A DNA stretch of 64,000 nt from Salinisphaera japonica YTM-1 (GTDB lineage Bacteria > Pseudomonadota > Gammaproteobacteria > Nevskiales > Salinisphaeraceae): assembly GCF_003788585.1 (NCBI RefSeq), contig NZ_AYKG01000005.1, forward strand, positions 17,140 through 81,139, in the 5' to 3' direction. Positions 36,351-46,074 of the stretch are shown here, one piece after another; the first letter of the stretch is position 1, and each line of letters opens with the position of its first letter. The position numbers and the translations under genes are program-made. Under the pieces are notes generated by a model. It saw only the letters and a program-made list of their open reading frames with translations. It had not been told where the DNA came from and made no database searches.

Positions 36351-37015
36351 GGCTGTTCTCTCACAACGACGCGGTCGATGAAAATGCCCGGCGAGGCAAC
36401 GGCTTCCGGGTTCAATTCGCCCAGGGCGACCCGTGCACCGACTTCGACCACGGCACAGCCCGCGGCCGTGGCCATGACCGGATTGAAGTTACGGGCCGCC
36501 GTGTTGTAGACCAGATTGCCCCAGGGGTCGGCCTTGTAGGCCGAAAGCAGGGCATAGTCGGCGGCCAGCGGCGCCTCCAGAACATGGCCGCGGCCATCGA
36601 TCATGCGGGTTTCCTTGCCATCGGCCAGGGCGGTGCCATAGCCGGTAGGCGTGAAAAAACCGCCCAGACCGGCGCCGGCCGCGCGCATGCGCTCGGCCAG
36701 CGTGCCCTGGGGCACCAGTTCCAGCTCGATGGCGTTTTGTTGGTAAAGCCGTTCGAACCAGACCGAGCCCCGCGAGCGCGGATAGCTACACACCACCTTG
36801 TCGACCAGGCCTTCGCGTAGCAGCGCCGAGACGCCGGTCTCGCCCGAGCCAGTGTTATTGGAAATGACGGTGAGATGGCGCGGCCCGGCCGCACAGACCG
36901 CATCGATGAGCGCCAGCGGAATCCCGGAGCTGCCGAAGCCGCCGATCATCACGCTCGCGCCGTCCGGCATATCGGCCACGGCCGCGCCCATGTCGGGCCA
37001 GAATTTATCAATCAT
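36347..37015 (-). CDS. 3-oxoacid CoA-transferase, subunit A
   Basis: 222 residues with the CoA-binding GGFGSSGIPLALIDA near 25, VISNNTGSGETGVSALL, VVPQGTLAERMRAAGAG (here LVPQG) and NFNPVMATAA. It pairs with subunit B to move CoA from succinyl-CoA to a 3-oxoacid, making the thiolase substrate. It is 12 bp after the thiolase gene on the same strand: operon thiolase-A-B. Confidence 0.9.
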   Translation of the reverse strand: MIDKFWPDMGAAVADMPDGASVMIGGFGSSGIPLALIDAVCAAGPRHLTVISNNTGSGETGVSALLREGLVDKVVCSYPRSRGSVWFERLYQQNAIELELVPQGTLAERMRAAGAGLGGFFTPTGYGTALADGKETRMIDGRGHVLEAPLAADYALLSAYKADPWGNLVYNTAARNFNPVMATAAGCAVVEVGARVALGELNPEAVASPGIFIDRVVVREQP

Positions 37016-37027
37016 GGCGAGCGGCTT

Positions 37028-38230
37028 CTAGAAGATCTCGAACAGGCCGGCCGCGCCGATGCCGCCGCCCACGCACATGGTCACCACGCCGTACTTGGCC
37101 CCGCGACGCTTGCCTTCGATGAGCAAGTGGCCGGTCATGCGGGCACCGGACATGCCGTAGGGGTGGCCCACGCTGATCGCGCCGCCGTCGACGTTGTAGA
37201 TATCGGGATCGATGCCCAAGCGGTCGCGACTGTACAGGCACTGGCTGGCAAAGGCTTCGTTGAGCTCCCAGATGCCGATATCGTCGATATCCAGATTGAA
37301 ACGGTTCAACAGCTTGGGCACGGCAAACACCGGGCCGATACCCATCTCATCAGGATCACAGCCGGCGACCGCCATGCCGAGATACGCGCCCAAGGGCTCC
37401 AGGCCCAGGCGTTCTGCCTCGGCGGCCTCCATGACCACACAGGCCGAGGCGCCGTCCGAGAGCTGGCTGGCGTTACCGGCGGTGATGTATTCACCGGTCT
37501 CGACCTGCTGGCCGTTGGAAAATACGGGCTTGAGGCTCTTCAAGCCCTCCAGCGTGGTTTCGGGGCGGTTGCCTTCGTCCTGCGACAGGGTGACCTCCTG
37601 CTCGCTGACTTCGCCGGTCTCCTTGTTCTTGACGGCCTGAATCGTGGTCATGGGCACGATCTCGTCGTCGAAGCGCCCGGCCTCCTGGGCAGCAGCGGTA
37701 CGCAGCTGGGACTGATAGGCGTATTCGTCCTGGGCATCACGCGAGACGTTGTAGCGATCGGCCACGATCTCGGCGGTTTCCAGCATCGACATATAAAGCG
37801 CGGGCACCTGTTCCACCAGCCACGGGTCTTTCTGGCGGAAGGTGTTCATGTGCTCGTTCTGCACCAGCGAGATCGACTCAAGCCCGCCGCCGACGACACA
37901 GTTCATGCGATCGGTAACGACCTGCTTGGCCGCGGTGGCGATACCCATCAGGCCCGAGGCACATTGCCGATCGATACTCATGCCGGCGATGGATGTCGGC
38001 AGGCCGGCCCGCAGGGCGACCTGGCGCGCGATATTGGGGGCCGTGCTGCCTTGCTGCATGGCTGCGCCCATGATCACGTCGTCAATAGACGCTGGATCTA
38101 TACCGGCTCGGGAGACCGCGTGGGCCACGGCATGGCCGCCGAGTGCCTGGGCCTGGGTGTTGTTGAATGCACCGCGATAGGCTTTGCCGATGGGCGTGCG
38201 GGCGGTGGATACGATGACGGCTTGGCGCAT
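37028..38230 (-). CDS. acetyl-CoA C-acyltransferase (thiolase)
   Basis: 400 residues. The thiolase catalytic set is complete: nucleophile Cys in [10 protein letters not shown] near 90, NEAFASQ near 335, [16 protein letters not shown] with the His near 355, and [10 protein letters not shown] with the second Cys near 385. It cleaves 3-oxoacyl-CoA to acetyl-CoA, or condenses. Together with the CoA-transferase it degrades acetoacetate, 3-oxoadipate or longer oxoacids. It is preceded by a GGAGGAGATC ribosome site. The big repeat at 38302-38892 lies just upstream and separates it from the etf operon. Confidence 0.92.
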   Translation of the reverse strand: MRQAVIVSTARTPIGKAYRGAFNNTQAQALGGHAVAHAVSRAGIDPASIDDVIMGAAMQQGSTAPNIARQVALRAGLPTSIAGMSIDRQCASGLMGIATAAKQVVTDRMNCVVGGGLESISLVQNEHMNTFRQKDPWLVEQVPALYMSMLETAEIVADRYNVSRDAQDEYAYQSQLRTAAAQEAGRFDDEIVPMTTIQAVKNKETGEVSEQEVTLSQDEGNRPETTLEGLKSLKPVFSNGQQVETGEYITAGNASQLSDGASACVVMEAAEAERLGLEPLGAYLGMAVAGCDPDEMGIGPVFAVPKLLNRFNLDIDDIGIWELNEAFASQCLYSRDRLGIDPDIYNVDGGAISVGHPYGMSGARMTGHLLIEGKRRGAKYGVVTMCVGGGIGAAGLFEIF

Positions 38231-38301
38231 TGTGAGATCTCCTCCGAGGTTATTTATGGTTTGTCTGTTTAATTGTTACGGCTGAAAATACTATCGAGGA
38301 T

Positions 38302-38892
38302 GGTTTGAGCCCCGGTTTCGCGCTGCAGCGCGAGTCACTTTCGTTTGCTTGTCCAAACGAAAGTAACCAAAGGAAAGGACCCCCTACGTATCCGCCCGCT
38401 ACGCGGGTACGCGCAGCCGTACAGGTTGCCTGGGACACGGCCAGAACTCGCATCGCTTTGGCGATGCTCAAACATCTGGCCGCGCGGGTGCCGTGCACCC
38501 GACACCCAGGCAACCTGTACATCTGCGCCGGCTCTGAAGGGACTGCGAATACAGACACGGCTCGGCAGGTGTGGCGTTGTGCCAAACCACAAGGCGCCGA
38601 CCGCTGGTTCTGGTTCGACTCCCAAGACTGGGTCGCCCGCGCTGTATTCGGTCCGTTGCTGAAGGCGACGGAGACGCGGAGCGGCGACGGGTGTCCGGCG
38701 CACTGCGCCGGCGCACAAAGGTGTCTGAGTATCGCGAAAGCGATGCGAGTTTTTGTGCGTCCCGTTGACGTGAGCATCGGAGTGGACCGGCGAAGCCGGC
38801 GCCGAGGACGGGGTCTTTTTCTTGGTTCCTTCTTTTAGACAAGCAAAAGAAGGGACTCGCACAACAGTGCGAAAACGCCCGGCTAAAGCAGC
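38302..38892. repeat. long inverted-dimer repeat, copy 1
   Basis: About 590 bp with no real gene. Both ends carry similar inverted sequences of about 75 bp, each with a stem-loop (CTTTCGTTTGCTTGTCCAAA type on the left; TTCTTTTAGACAAGCAAAAG type on the right) and an AAGGAAAGGACCCC-like block. Inside, a perfect 16-bp inverted pair lies at 38419-38434 and 38505-38520, and an ACTCGCATCGCTTTGGCGAT-like unit occurs once in each orientation. The right part is collinear with the inverted copy at 63575-64000. Open frames here are by-products. A non-autonomous mobile repeat is likely. Confidence 0.85.
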
Positions 38893-38943
38893 ACGTAAGT
38901 CGCTCATATCACTCACAAGCGAAGTCCACGCGAACACGCCCAC

Positions 38944-39408
38944 TCATTCGATATACAACGTCAAAGAATCCGCTAAAAGCGCCGGCTTATCACCACCCTC
39001 GATCTCAACGGTCACCGCCGTCCGCACCAAGTAACGCCCATCCCCCCGGTCATCGATCGCCGATAACGTCACCGCCGCGCTAACCCGCGAATCAACCACA
39101 ACCGGCGCGATGAATCGCAGCCGATCGAGCCCGTAGTTGATCCGCGTGGTGATGCCGGCCACGTGGAAAACTTCGCCGGTCAGCCGCGGCAGCAGTGAGA
39201 GGGTGAGAAACCCGTGGGCCACGGGCGCGCCGAAGGGCGATTCGGCCCGGGCCCGTGCTTCGTCGACGTGAATCCATTGCCGATCATCGGTGGCATTCGC
39301 AAACGCTGTGATACGCGCCTGGTCGATGGTCATCCAGGCGCTATGGCCCAGCGGCTGGCCGATCTGTTCGGCCAGCGCTGCGATGTTATCGAAGAATCGA
39401 GCCGCCAC
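38944..39408 (-). CDS. MaoC family (R)-specific enoyl-CoA hydratase-like protein
   Basis: 154 residues of hot-dog fold. The MaoC/PhaJ signature is present: DDRQWIHVDEARARAESPFG with the catalytic Asp and His, then VAHGFLTLSLLPRL. It hydrates trans-2-enoyl-CoA to (R)-3-hydroxyacyl-CoA in the family. It is the last gene of the ETF operon, starting 2 bp after the etfA stop, an unusual partner that ties it to acyl-CoA oxidation. Confidence 0.88.
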   Translation of the reverse strand: MAARFFDNIAALAEQIGQPLGHSAWMTIDQARITAFANATDDRQWIHVDEARARAESPFGAPVAHGFLTLSLLPRLTGEVFHVAGITTRINYGLDRLRFIAPVVVDSRVSAAVTLSAIDDRGDGRYLVRTAVTVEIEGGDKPALLADSLTLYIE

Positions 39409-39410
39409 GA

Positions 39411-40358
39411 CTAGCTCACCGCGGCATCGAGCGCGGGGATGATCTCGAACAGATCACCCACGAGGCCGATATCGGCCAGCTCGAAGATCGGGGCTTCGGG
39501 GTCCTTGTTGATGGCCACGATCGTGCCGGCGTCCTTGATACCGGCCAGGTGCTGGATGGCCCCGGAAATGCCGAAACACATATACAGCTCGGGCGAGATG
39601 ATTTTGCCGGTCTGGCCGACCTGCATATCGTTGGGCACGTAGCCGGCATCCACCGCGGCCCGCGAGGCGCCCACGGCCGCGCCGATCTTGTCGGCGAAGT
39701 CATAGACGATACGAAAGTTCTCCTCGCTGCCGACACCGCGACCGCCGGAAATCACCTTGGGCGCGGTCTGTAGATCCGGCCGATCGCTCTTGGCCTGTTC
39801 CAGGCCAACGAAGCGGGTATGGGTGGGCAGTTCGGCCTCGACCGTGGCGGCGGCGACCGCAGCACTGCCGGTCTTCTCAGCCGCGCCGTAGGAGGCACAG
39901 CGCACCGAGGCCACGAGCATCTGAGCGTCCGGTGCCTGCACGGTGGTGATGGCGTTACCGGCATAAATGGGCCGGTCGAACTCGTAGGGCCCGTGCACGG
40001 CCATGATGTCGGTGACCATGGCCACATCGGCCAGGGCAGCCACTCGCGGCATGAGATCCTTGCCGAAGGTGGTATTGGGGCCCAGCACGTGGCTATAGCC
40101 GCCGTTTTGGGCAAACGCCACGATCTGCGGGGCCAGTATCGCGGCCACCGCGTGTTCGTTGGCGGCGTTGTTCACGAGATGCACGTTGGCGATACCGGCC
40201 AGCTTGGCGGCCTCGTCGGCGATGGCCTGGCCGTCGTGGGCCAGCACCAGCACGTCGATATCGCCGCCAATATCGGCGGCGCACGTTACCGCACGGCCCG
40301 TGGCATCCAGAAGCTGGCCGTCGTGATGATCGGCAATGACAAGAATCTTTTGGCTCAT
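39411..40358 (-). CDS. etfA: electron transfer flavoprotein alpha subunit
   Basis: 315 residues. The C-terminal FAD domain has [12 protein letters not shown] preceded by [26 protein letters not shown] and [17 protein letters not shown]. It forms a heterodimer with EtfB, taking electrons from acyl-CoA dehydrogenases and GcdH. Start overlaps the etfB stop by four bases. Confidence 0.96.
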   Translation of the reverse strand: MSQKILVIADHHDGQLLDATGRAVTCAADIGGDIDVLVLAHDGQAIADEAAKLAGIANVHLVNNAANEHAVAAILAPQIVAFAQNGGYSHVLGPNTTFGKDLMPRVAALADVAMVTDIMAVHGPYEFDRPIYAGNAITTVQAPDAQMLVASVRCASYGAAEKTGSAAVAAATVEAELPTHTRFVGLEQAKSDRPDLQTAPKVISGGRGVGSEENFRIVYDFADKIGAAVGASRAAVDAGYVPNDMQVGQTGKIISPELYMCFGISGAIQHLAGIKDAGTIVAINKDPEAPIFELADIGLVGDLFEIIPALDAAVS

Positions 40359-41101
40359 ATCAGGCTCTTTTCTTTCAGCTTGGCAACCAGTTCATCCACG
40401 GTTTCGACCATGATGCCGCCGGCGCGCTTGGGCGGGGCTTTGGTGGTCACGGTTTTGATGGGCGTGGCCGCGGCGACATCCAGCTCGTCGAAAGCCAGAG
40501 CCTCGATGGGCTTTTTCTTGGCCTTCATGATGTTGGGCAGCTTGAGATAGCGCGGCTCGTTCAGGCGCAGATCCACGGTGACCACGGCCGGCAGATCCAC
40601 CGACAGGGTTTCCAGGCCGGTATCGATCTCGCGGGTGACCTCGGCTTTGCCATCGGCCAGCTCGATCTTCGAGGCAAAGGTGGCCTGGGGCCAATTCAGC
40701 TTGGCCGCGGTCATCTGGCCGGTCTGATTGGCGTCATCGTCGATGGCCTGCTTGCCCATCAGGAACATGTCCGGCGATTCACGCTCGGCCAGGGCCTTGA
40801 ACACACGCGCCGCGGTGAGGGGCTGGACCTCATCGTCGGTCTTGACGTGGATGGCGCGATCACAGCCAAAGGCCACGGCCGTGCGCAGCTGCTCGGCCAC
40901 GGCATCATCGCCGATGGCAACGGCCACGACTTCGGTGGCGGTGCCGTCTTCTTTCCAGCGGATCGCCTGTTCCACGGCGATCTCGTCGAAAGGGTTCATG
41001 CTGTGCTTGACGCCGTTCTTGACCACGCCCGAGCCGTCGGGGGCGACCTGGATACGGACGTTGTAGTCGATCGCCCGTTTGACGCTGACCAGTATTTTCA
41101 T
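40355..41101 (-). CDS. etfB: electron transfer flavoprotein beta subunit
   Basis: 248 residues. It starts MKILVSVKRAIDYNVRI; the AMP-binding and recognition regions show MGKQAIDDDANQTGQM and LPAVVTVDLRLNEPRYLKLP. The Leu-based loop ETLSVDLP contacts dehydrogenases. It lies 40 bp after the ETF-quinone oxidoreductase gene. Confidence 0.96.
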   Translation of the reverse strand: MKILVSVKRAIDYNVRIQVAPDGSGVVKNGVKHSMNPFDEIAVEQAIRWKEDGTATEVVAVAIGDDAVAEQLRTAVAFGCDRAIHVKTDDEVQPLTAARVFKALAERESPDMFLMGKQAIDDDANQTGQMTAAKLNWPQATFASKIELADGKAEVTREIDTGLETLSVDLPAVVTVDLRLNEPRYLKLPNIMKAKKKPIEALAFDELDVAAATPIKTVTTKAPPKRAGGIMVETVDELVAKLKEKSLI

Positions 41102-41141
41102 GAGTGGCGATACTCCGTTAACAATTTGGCCCTAAATTCGT

Positions 41142-42767
41142 TTAGAGATTCGTGTAGTTCGGCCCGGACCCGCCTTCCGGCGTGACCCAGTTGATGATCT
41201 GGTACGGATCCTTGATGTCACAGGTCTTGCAGTGCACGCAATTGGCGGCGTTGATATGCAACTCTTTTTCGCCGGCGTCGTTGTCGACCATTTCATAGAC
41301 GTTAGCCGGGCAGAAGCGGGTACAGGGATTACCGTATTCCTGGGTACAGCGCGAGACACAGATATCCGGTTCCAGAATCTGTAGATGTACCGGCTGGTTC
41401 TCGTCGTGCTCGGTCTGGGCGAAATAGACCGAGGCCAGGCGATCGCGCGGGGCCAGATCTCGGCTTGTCTGCCAGTCGTTGGCCTGGGCCGGTGTCGGCT
41501 GATTCTCGACCGCGGCCAGTTTCTCCGTGGCGCGCCAATCGGCGTGGTTATGCAGCGTCCAGGGCGAGTGGCCGGCAGTGACCGTTTCCCAGGCTGCATT
41601 GGCCAGGCCCGCCCATTTGCCGCGCAGAAAGCCCGGGCGAATATTGCGTACTTTCTTGAGCTCGCTGCCGACCTCAGAGGCGCGAAGCGCGGCATCAAAG
41701 CCGTCCACCGCGCCGGCTTCGCATAGATGATCGGCGGCCAGAATACCGCTGGCCATGGCGGTGTGGATGCCCTTGATCTTGGGCACGTTGAGCGTGCCGC
41801 CGGCATCGCCCACGATCAGCGCGCCGGGCATTTCCAGCTTGGGCAGGGATTGCCAGCCGCCTTCAACGAGTGCGCGCGCGCCGGCCGATATGATCTCGCC
41901 GTCCTCGATCAATGCGCGGATCTTGGGGTGATGCTTCCACTGCTGGAACGCCTCGAACGGCTCGAAGCGCGGATCGGCATAATCCAGGCCCACGACGAAG
42001 CCGAGCGCAATCCGGTCTTCGGTCAGGTGATAGATGAAGCTGCCGCCATAGATATCGTTTTCCAGCGGCCAGCCGATCGTGTGCTGGACAAGCCCCGGCT
42101 GGCTGCGTTCGGGCGGGACTTTCCAGAGTTCTTTCAGGCCGATGGCATAGGTCTGTGGGTCACAGTCGGTGTCCAGCTCGAAGCGCTTGACGAGCTGCTT
42201 GGTGCAATGACCGCGACAGCCTTCGGCAAAGATCGTGATCGGGGCATGGATCTCGATGCCGGGCTCGTAGGTGCCCTTGAGCGTGCCGTCGCGGGCGATA
42301 CCCATGTCCGGGGTGCGCACGCCCTTGACCGCACCGTTGTCATCGAACAACGCCTCGGCGGCTGAAAAGCCGGGGTAGATCTCGACCCCCAGTTCCTCGG
42401 CCTTGGGCGCCAGCCAGGCCATCATGTTGGCCAGCGAGACCACCACGTTGCCGTGATTGTTCTGTTGCGGCGGGGTCGGCATGCGCGTGGCCCCGTCTTT
42501 TTTCAGCATCCAGAATTCGTCGCCGGTCACGTCCACGCAGATGTCCGGCGGATCCTCGCGCCAGTTCGGCACGAGCGTGTCCAGCGGGCCGGTCTCGATC
42601 ACGGCACCGGCCAGGTTCTGGGCGCCGACCTCGGAGGCTTTTTCCAGAACACAGACCTCCTTGTCCGGAGCGTTCTGTTTCAAGCGCATGGCCGTGGCCA
42701 GGCCGGCCGGGCCGGCACCGACGACGATCACGTCGTAGGTCATCACATCGCGTTCGATATCGCTCAT
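41142..42767 (-). CDS. ETF-ubiquinone oxidoreductase
   Basis: 541 residues. FAD motif VVGAGPAGLATAMRLKQ near 15, the membrane-associated quinone-binding middle region and a C-terminal 4Fe-4S ferredoxin-like domain (YGNPCTRFCPANVYE, NCVHCKTCDIKDPYQ) with its four Cys. It moves electrons from ETF to ubiquinone at the inner membrane. First gene of an operon with etfB, etfA and the maoC gene, which serves every acyl-CoA dehydrogenase in this window. Confidence 0.95.
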   Translation of the reverse strand: MSDIERDVMTYDVIVVGAGPAGLATAMRLKQNAPDKEVCVLEKASEVGAQNLAGAVIETGPLDTLVPNWREDPPDICVDVTGDEFWMLKKDGATRMPTPPQQNNHGNVVVSLANMMAWLAPKAEELGVEIYPGFSAAEALFDDNGAVKGVRTPDMGIARDGTLKGTYEPGIEIHAPITIFAEGCRGHCTKQLVKRFELDTDCDPQTYAIGLKELWKVPPERSQPGLVQHTIGWPLENDIYGGSFIYHLTEDRIALGFVVGLDYADPRFEPFEAFQQWKHHPKIRALIEDGEIISAGARALVEGGWQSLPKLEMPGALIVGDAGGTLNVPKIKGIHTAMASGILAADHLCEAGAVDGFDAALRASEVGSELKKVRNIRPGFLRGKWAGLANAAWETVTAGHSPWTLHNHADWRATEKLAAVENQPTPAQANDWQTSRDLAPRDRLASVYFAQTEHDENQPVHLQILEPDICVSRCTQEYGNPCTRFCPANVYEMVDNDAGEKELHINAANCVHCKTCDIKDPYQIINWVTPEGGSGPNYTNL

Positions 42768-42828
42768 AGCGTCATGTCTTTATCGAGGACCGCGACACCG
42801 TCGCGATCGATGAACGGTCGTTGTCGTG

Positions 42829-43611
42829 CTACACCTTCATGCCCGGCATGTTCAGCGAGGCCGTGTTGCCCCCGTCTACGGGCAGGGCCTGGCCGGTGAT
42901 GAACGAGGCCTCCGAACTTGCCAGAAAACAGATCGCCGCGGCGATTTCCTCCGGCTCGCCGGGGCGCTTCAACTCGCACCGGCTCCCCAGTTTATGGCTT
43001 TTGCCCTGGGCTTCGGCGCAGTCAAAGACCGGCTGCGTCATGTTCGAGCGCACAAGGCCCGGGCATACCGCGTTGACACGGATACCGTGCCCGCCCAGAT
43101 CGCAGGCGCTCGTCTGTGTCAGGTTGATGATGGCCGCCTTGGAAGCGCTGTATGCATTACCGCCGGCGCCGCTACGAATACCGGCAACTGAGGCGGTATT
43201 GACGATCGCACCGCGACCGGCCTGTGTCATCACCGCGCCAGCGTAGCGTGTGAAGGCCACGCTGCCCATGAGATTGACCGCCAGCAGGCGTTGCCAGTTG
43301 GCCATGTCGGTGTCTGTGATGCCGCTGTAGTCGTTGCCAGCCGTGCCGGCATTGTTGCACAGCACATCGATCCCGCCGTGTGCGCTCGTGATGTCTGCCA
43401 CGACGGCCTCTACGGCGGATGCATCGGCGACGTCCACGACGTGTCGGCTGACGGCGGGCCCCAGGTCGGCGGCCAGCGATGCCAGTGCATCCGCAGAGCA
43501 GTCCACCAGCGCCACGCGCGCACCCTCGGCCACCAGACGCCGAGCGGTGGCAGCGCCGATGCTGCCTGCTGCTCCGGTGATGATCGCGCTCTGGCCTTCG
43601 AATCGCTGCAT
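42829..43611 (-). CDS. SDR family oxidoreductase
   Basis: 260 residues from ATG 43611 (20 more codons are open upstream). Classical SDR: TGAAGSIGAATARR near 12, NNAGTAG near 88, catalytic Ser in NTASVAG near 140, YSASK near 153, and the C-terminal FITGQALPVDGG. It probably interconverts a 3-hydroxy and a 3-oxo group. A predicted IclR-type operator lies 67 bp upstream (43678-43692), linking it to the importer and beta-oxidation genes on the other strand. Confidence 0.86.
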   Translation of the reverse strand: MQRFEGQSAIITGAAGSIGAATARRLVAEGARVALVDCSADALASLAADLGPAVSRHVVDVADASAVEAVVADITSAHGGIDVLCNNAGTAGNDYSGITDTDMANWQRLLAVNLMGSVAFTRYAGAVMTQAGRGAIVNTASVAGIRSGAGGNAYSASKAAIINLTQTSACDLGGHGIRVNAVCPGLVRSNMTQPVFDCAEAQGKSHKLGSRCELKRPGEPEEIAAAICFLASSEASFITGQALPVDGGNTASLNMPGMKV

Positions 43612-43677
43612 GACACGGTCCGCGAGAAATCCTTGATGGCTCGATTCTACCCAGCGAGCGCCGGGCGTCAATAAAAA

Positions 43678-43692
43678 TGAAACGGCATTCCA
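43678..43692. promoter_or_regulatory. predicted IclR-type operator 1
   Basis: TGAAACGGCATTCCA: a 6-3-6 palindrome, 67 bp upstream of the SDR start. It shares 13 of 15 positions with the reverse complement of the site at 52479. Confidence 0.55.
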
Positions 43693-43791
43693 AATTAAAA
43701 ATAATGGCTTATTGGCTATTCGTCTAATACGGATGCGTTCTGATCATCCTTTGGTCGGATCAATTACCACTCTAGTGCCAAGCCTGAGGAT

Positions 43792-43806
43792 TGAAACGGC
43801 GTTTCG
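43792..43806. promoter_or_regulatory. predicted IclR-type operator 2
   Basis: TGAAACGGCGTTTCG: the most symmetric copy (GAAAC-GGC-GTTTC perfect). It lies between the SDR and livH starts. Confidence 0.6.
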
Positions 43807-43902
43807 ACGAGCATTTTTCGATCCTTGGTTTTCTGTTTTATTTATTCAATATCAAATATTTATGCTTTTTTCCCGATTGTCGAAAATATGTGTTTTCCGA
43901 AG

Positions 43903-43917
43903 TGAAACACAATTTCG
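43903..43917. promoter_or_regulatory. predicted IclR-type operator 3
   Basis: TGAAACACAATTTCG, same 6-3-6 spacing, 155 bp upstream of livH. Confidence 0.5.
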
Positions 43918-44071
43918 AAATCGTATTGACCGGCTTATGAGTGCGTGCCAGTTTGATCTTCAACCTAAGGCAAGCCGGGCGAAAGCCTGCATCAGACAGG
44001 GGTTTTTCGTGATCCATCGTGGCCGCCACAGATTTTTTGTTCGATGGGCGAGGCGTTGAAGGAGTCTCGAT

Positions 44072-44935
44072 ATGGAAGCACTGCTACAACAACTGCTCAA
44101 CGGTCTTACGCTCGGCAGTATCTACGGGTTGGTGGCCCTGGGGCTGACGCTGGTCTACGGGATTCTGCACGTGCCGAATTTCGCTCACGGTGCGCTCTAC
44201 ATGGTCGGCGCGTATGTCGCTTATTACGTGGCCGGCGAGCTCGGGGCCTCGTACTGGCTGGCCATGATCGCCGCGGCGGTCATCGTGGCCGGGCTGGCCG
44301 TGGCCTGTGAGCGCCTGGTCTTTCATCCGCTGCGTAATGCCCCGCCCATTCACGACAAGATCGCGGCCATCGGGCTGTTGTTGTTCTTCGAGGCGGTGGT
44401 GCAGATGTACTGGGGCGCGGATTTCCGACGCCTGGAGGCCCCGTCGAACACGATCTTTCACTTCGCCGGGCTGACACTGCCTGCCCAACGTATGTTGATC
44501 ATCGTGGCCGCGTTTTCGTTGATGGGCGGGCTGCATCTGTACCTGAAGAAAACACTGGCCGGCTCGACCATCATCGCCATGGCCCAGAACCGCGAGGGCG
44601 CGTTTCTGGTGGGTATCAACGCCAACCGTGTGGCGATGATGACGTTCGCGATCTCCGGCGCCCTGGCCGCGGTGGCCTCGACGTTGTTCGCCCCGATCAA
44701 TCTGGTCTATCCGGCCATGGGGCATCTGGTGCTCTTGAAAGCCTTCGTGATCATCATTCTGGGCGGCATGGGCAGTATTCCCGGCGCCATCGTGGGCGGC
44801 CTGATCATCGGCTTCGCCGAGGCACTGGGCGGCTTCTATATCTCGGGTGACTACAAGGACGTGATCGCGTTCGCGCTGCTCGTGGCCATTCTCTCGATCA
44901 AGCCCACGGGCCTGTTCTCGCAAGGAGTGCGCTAA
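44072..44935 (+). CDS. livH: branched-chain-type ABC permease LivH
   Basis: 287 residues, about eight membrane helices. The N-terminal QLLNGLTLGSIYGLVALGLT and the inner-loop GSTIIAMAQNREGAFLVGIN segment that meets the ATPase identify LivH of the HAAT family. These importers carry branched amino acids, but also aromatic and dicarboxylic acids. First gene of livH-M-G-F-binding protein; GAAGGAG precedes the ATG. Its stop overlaps the livM start. Confidence 0.92.
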   Translation: MEALLQQLLNGLTLGSIYGLVALGLTLVYGILHVPNFAHGALYMVGAYVAYYVAGELGASYWLAMIAAAVIVAGLAVACERLVFHPLRNAPPIHDKIAAIGLLLFFEAVVQMYWGADFRRLEAPSNTIFHFAGLTLPAQRMLIIVAAFSLMGGLHLYLKKTLAGSTIIAMAQNREGAFLVGINANRVAMMTFAISGALAAVASTLFAPINLVYPAMGHLVLLKAFVIIILGGMGSIPGAIVGGLIIGFAEALGGFYISGDYKDVIAFALLVAILSIKPTGLFSQGVR

Positions 44936-46074
44936 TGTCTCGCCTGACCCATATGTTCAATCACCCGGCCACGCTCGTCGTGCTGCTGGGCCTGGCCGCG
45001 GTGTTTCCGTTCGTGGCGGCCAACGAGTATCAGGTCTATGTGATGGCGCTGGCCTTTGTGTGGGCCATCGCGGTCTATGGCCTGAATATCATCACCGGCT
45101 ACTGCGGCCAGCTGAACCTGGCCCACGGCGGCTTCTTTGCCATCGGCGCTTATGCGGTGGCTATTCTCACCGCGGATCACGGCTGGAATTTCTGGCCCGC
45201 GTTTGCTGTGGCCGGCCTTGCCGGGGCCGTTTTCGGGCTGGTCGTAGGCGCGGTCTCGCTGCGCCTGAAAGAGCATTATTTCGCGATTTTCACGCTTTGT
45301 GTGGGCTTCATCATCTATATGTTGCTCGACAAGTGGGATGCGCTGACCCACGGCCCGCTCGGCATCATCAGTATCTCGCCGCCGGATGGCTTCGGCTTCG
45401 TCGATTTCACCGAAACCCGGCCGTTCTATTACCTGGTGTTGTTCTTTCTGGCGCTGGCGGTGTTCTTCACACGTCGCCTGTCGGCCTCGCTGCTGGGCCG
45501 GACGTTTCGTGCCATTCGTATCAGTGATGACCTGGCCCAGTCGCTGGGCATCAATCTGATGCGCAACAAGATTCTGGCCTTCGTGATCTCCACGGTCTAT
45601 GCCGCGCTGGCGGGCGGGTTGTATGCCGGGGTGGTGCGGTTCATCGGCCCGGATCTGGGTAATTTCATGCACACCTTCGACATGATTGCTTATCTGCTGG
45701 TCGGCGGTATCGGCACGCTCATGGGCCCGCTTCTGGGCACGCTGCTCATCACCTGGCTGACCCAGGCCGTGCAGTCGCTGGAAGAGTATCGAATGATCGT
45801 GTTCGGCCCGCTGTTGGTGCTGCTGGTCATCTTTTTTCCCAAGGGCATCGCCGGCTCGTACCAGGCCTGGCGGGCACGCCGTGCCAGCCGCGAGATGAGT
45901 GCGGATCAGCGCCCGAGCACGGGCCACGACTCGGGTGCGGGTAGCACGGCATCGACGCCCGGTACGACGCGGGCGGGCCCGAATTCGAGCAGCAACGCAA
46001 CCGCCGCGCCGGCCTATGCCCACACCAAGACAAACGAGAGCGCTGGCGACTCCAAGGGCTCTGGCAATGCTTGA
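44935..46074 (+). CDS. livM: branched-chain-type ABC permease LivM
   Basis: 379 residues: about nine helices with NIITGYCGQLNLAHGGFFAIG and the coupling segment GRTFRAIRISDDLAQSLGIN. After the last helix (about residue 305) follows a 70-residue hydrophilic tail rich in Ser, Thr, Gly and Ala, not usual for LivM and probably disordered in the cytoplasm. The tail's coding sequence overlaps the livG start by eight bases. Partner of LivH in the channel. Confidence 0.92.
   Translation: MSRLTHMFNHPATLVVLLGLAAVFPFVAANEYQVYVMALAFVWAIAVYGLNIITGYCGQLNLAHGGFFAIGAYAVAILTADHGWNFWPAFAVAGLAGAVFGLVVGAVSLRLKEHYFAIFTLCVGFIIYMLLDKWDALTHGPLGIISISPPDGFGFVDFTETRPFYYLVLFFLALAVFFTRRLSASLLGRTFRAIRISDDLAQSLGINLMRNKILAFVISTVYAALAGGLYAGVVRFIGPDLGNFMHTFDMIAYLLVGGIGTLMGPLLGTLLITWLTQAVQSLEEYRMIVFGPLLVLLVIFFPKGIAGSYQAWRARRASREMSADQRPSTGHDSGAGSTASTPGTTRAGPNSSSNATAAPAYAHTKTNESAGDSKGSGNA

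Larger units (their letters stand above)
43612..44071. other. AT-rich divergent regulatory region
   Basis: 460 bp between the SDR and livH starts without a credible gene; the central part (43690-43920) is far richer in A and T than anything around it. It carries three copies of the TGAAAC-N3-GTTTCA type palindrome. A GAAGGAG ribosome site sits just before livH. The low GC looks like promoter and operator DNA, or an old insertion. Confidence 0.6.

Noticed and set aside
35700..38230. Protocatechuate branch (pcaIJF) assignment
   Set aside because: The transferase resembles PcaIJ but the thiolase is not PcaF-like and no pcaGHBCD genes are near.
38305..38943. Several open frames of 100-200 codons on both strands in the repeat
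   Set aside because: They lie wholly in an inverted, low-coding repeat that occurs again at 63575; no family motifs and all frames are open because of high GC.
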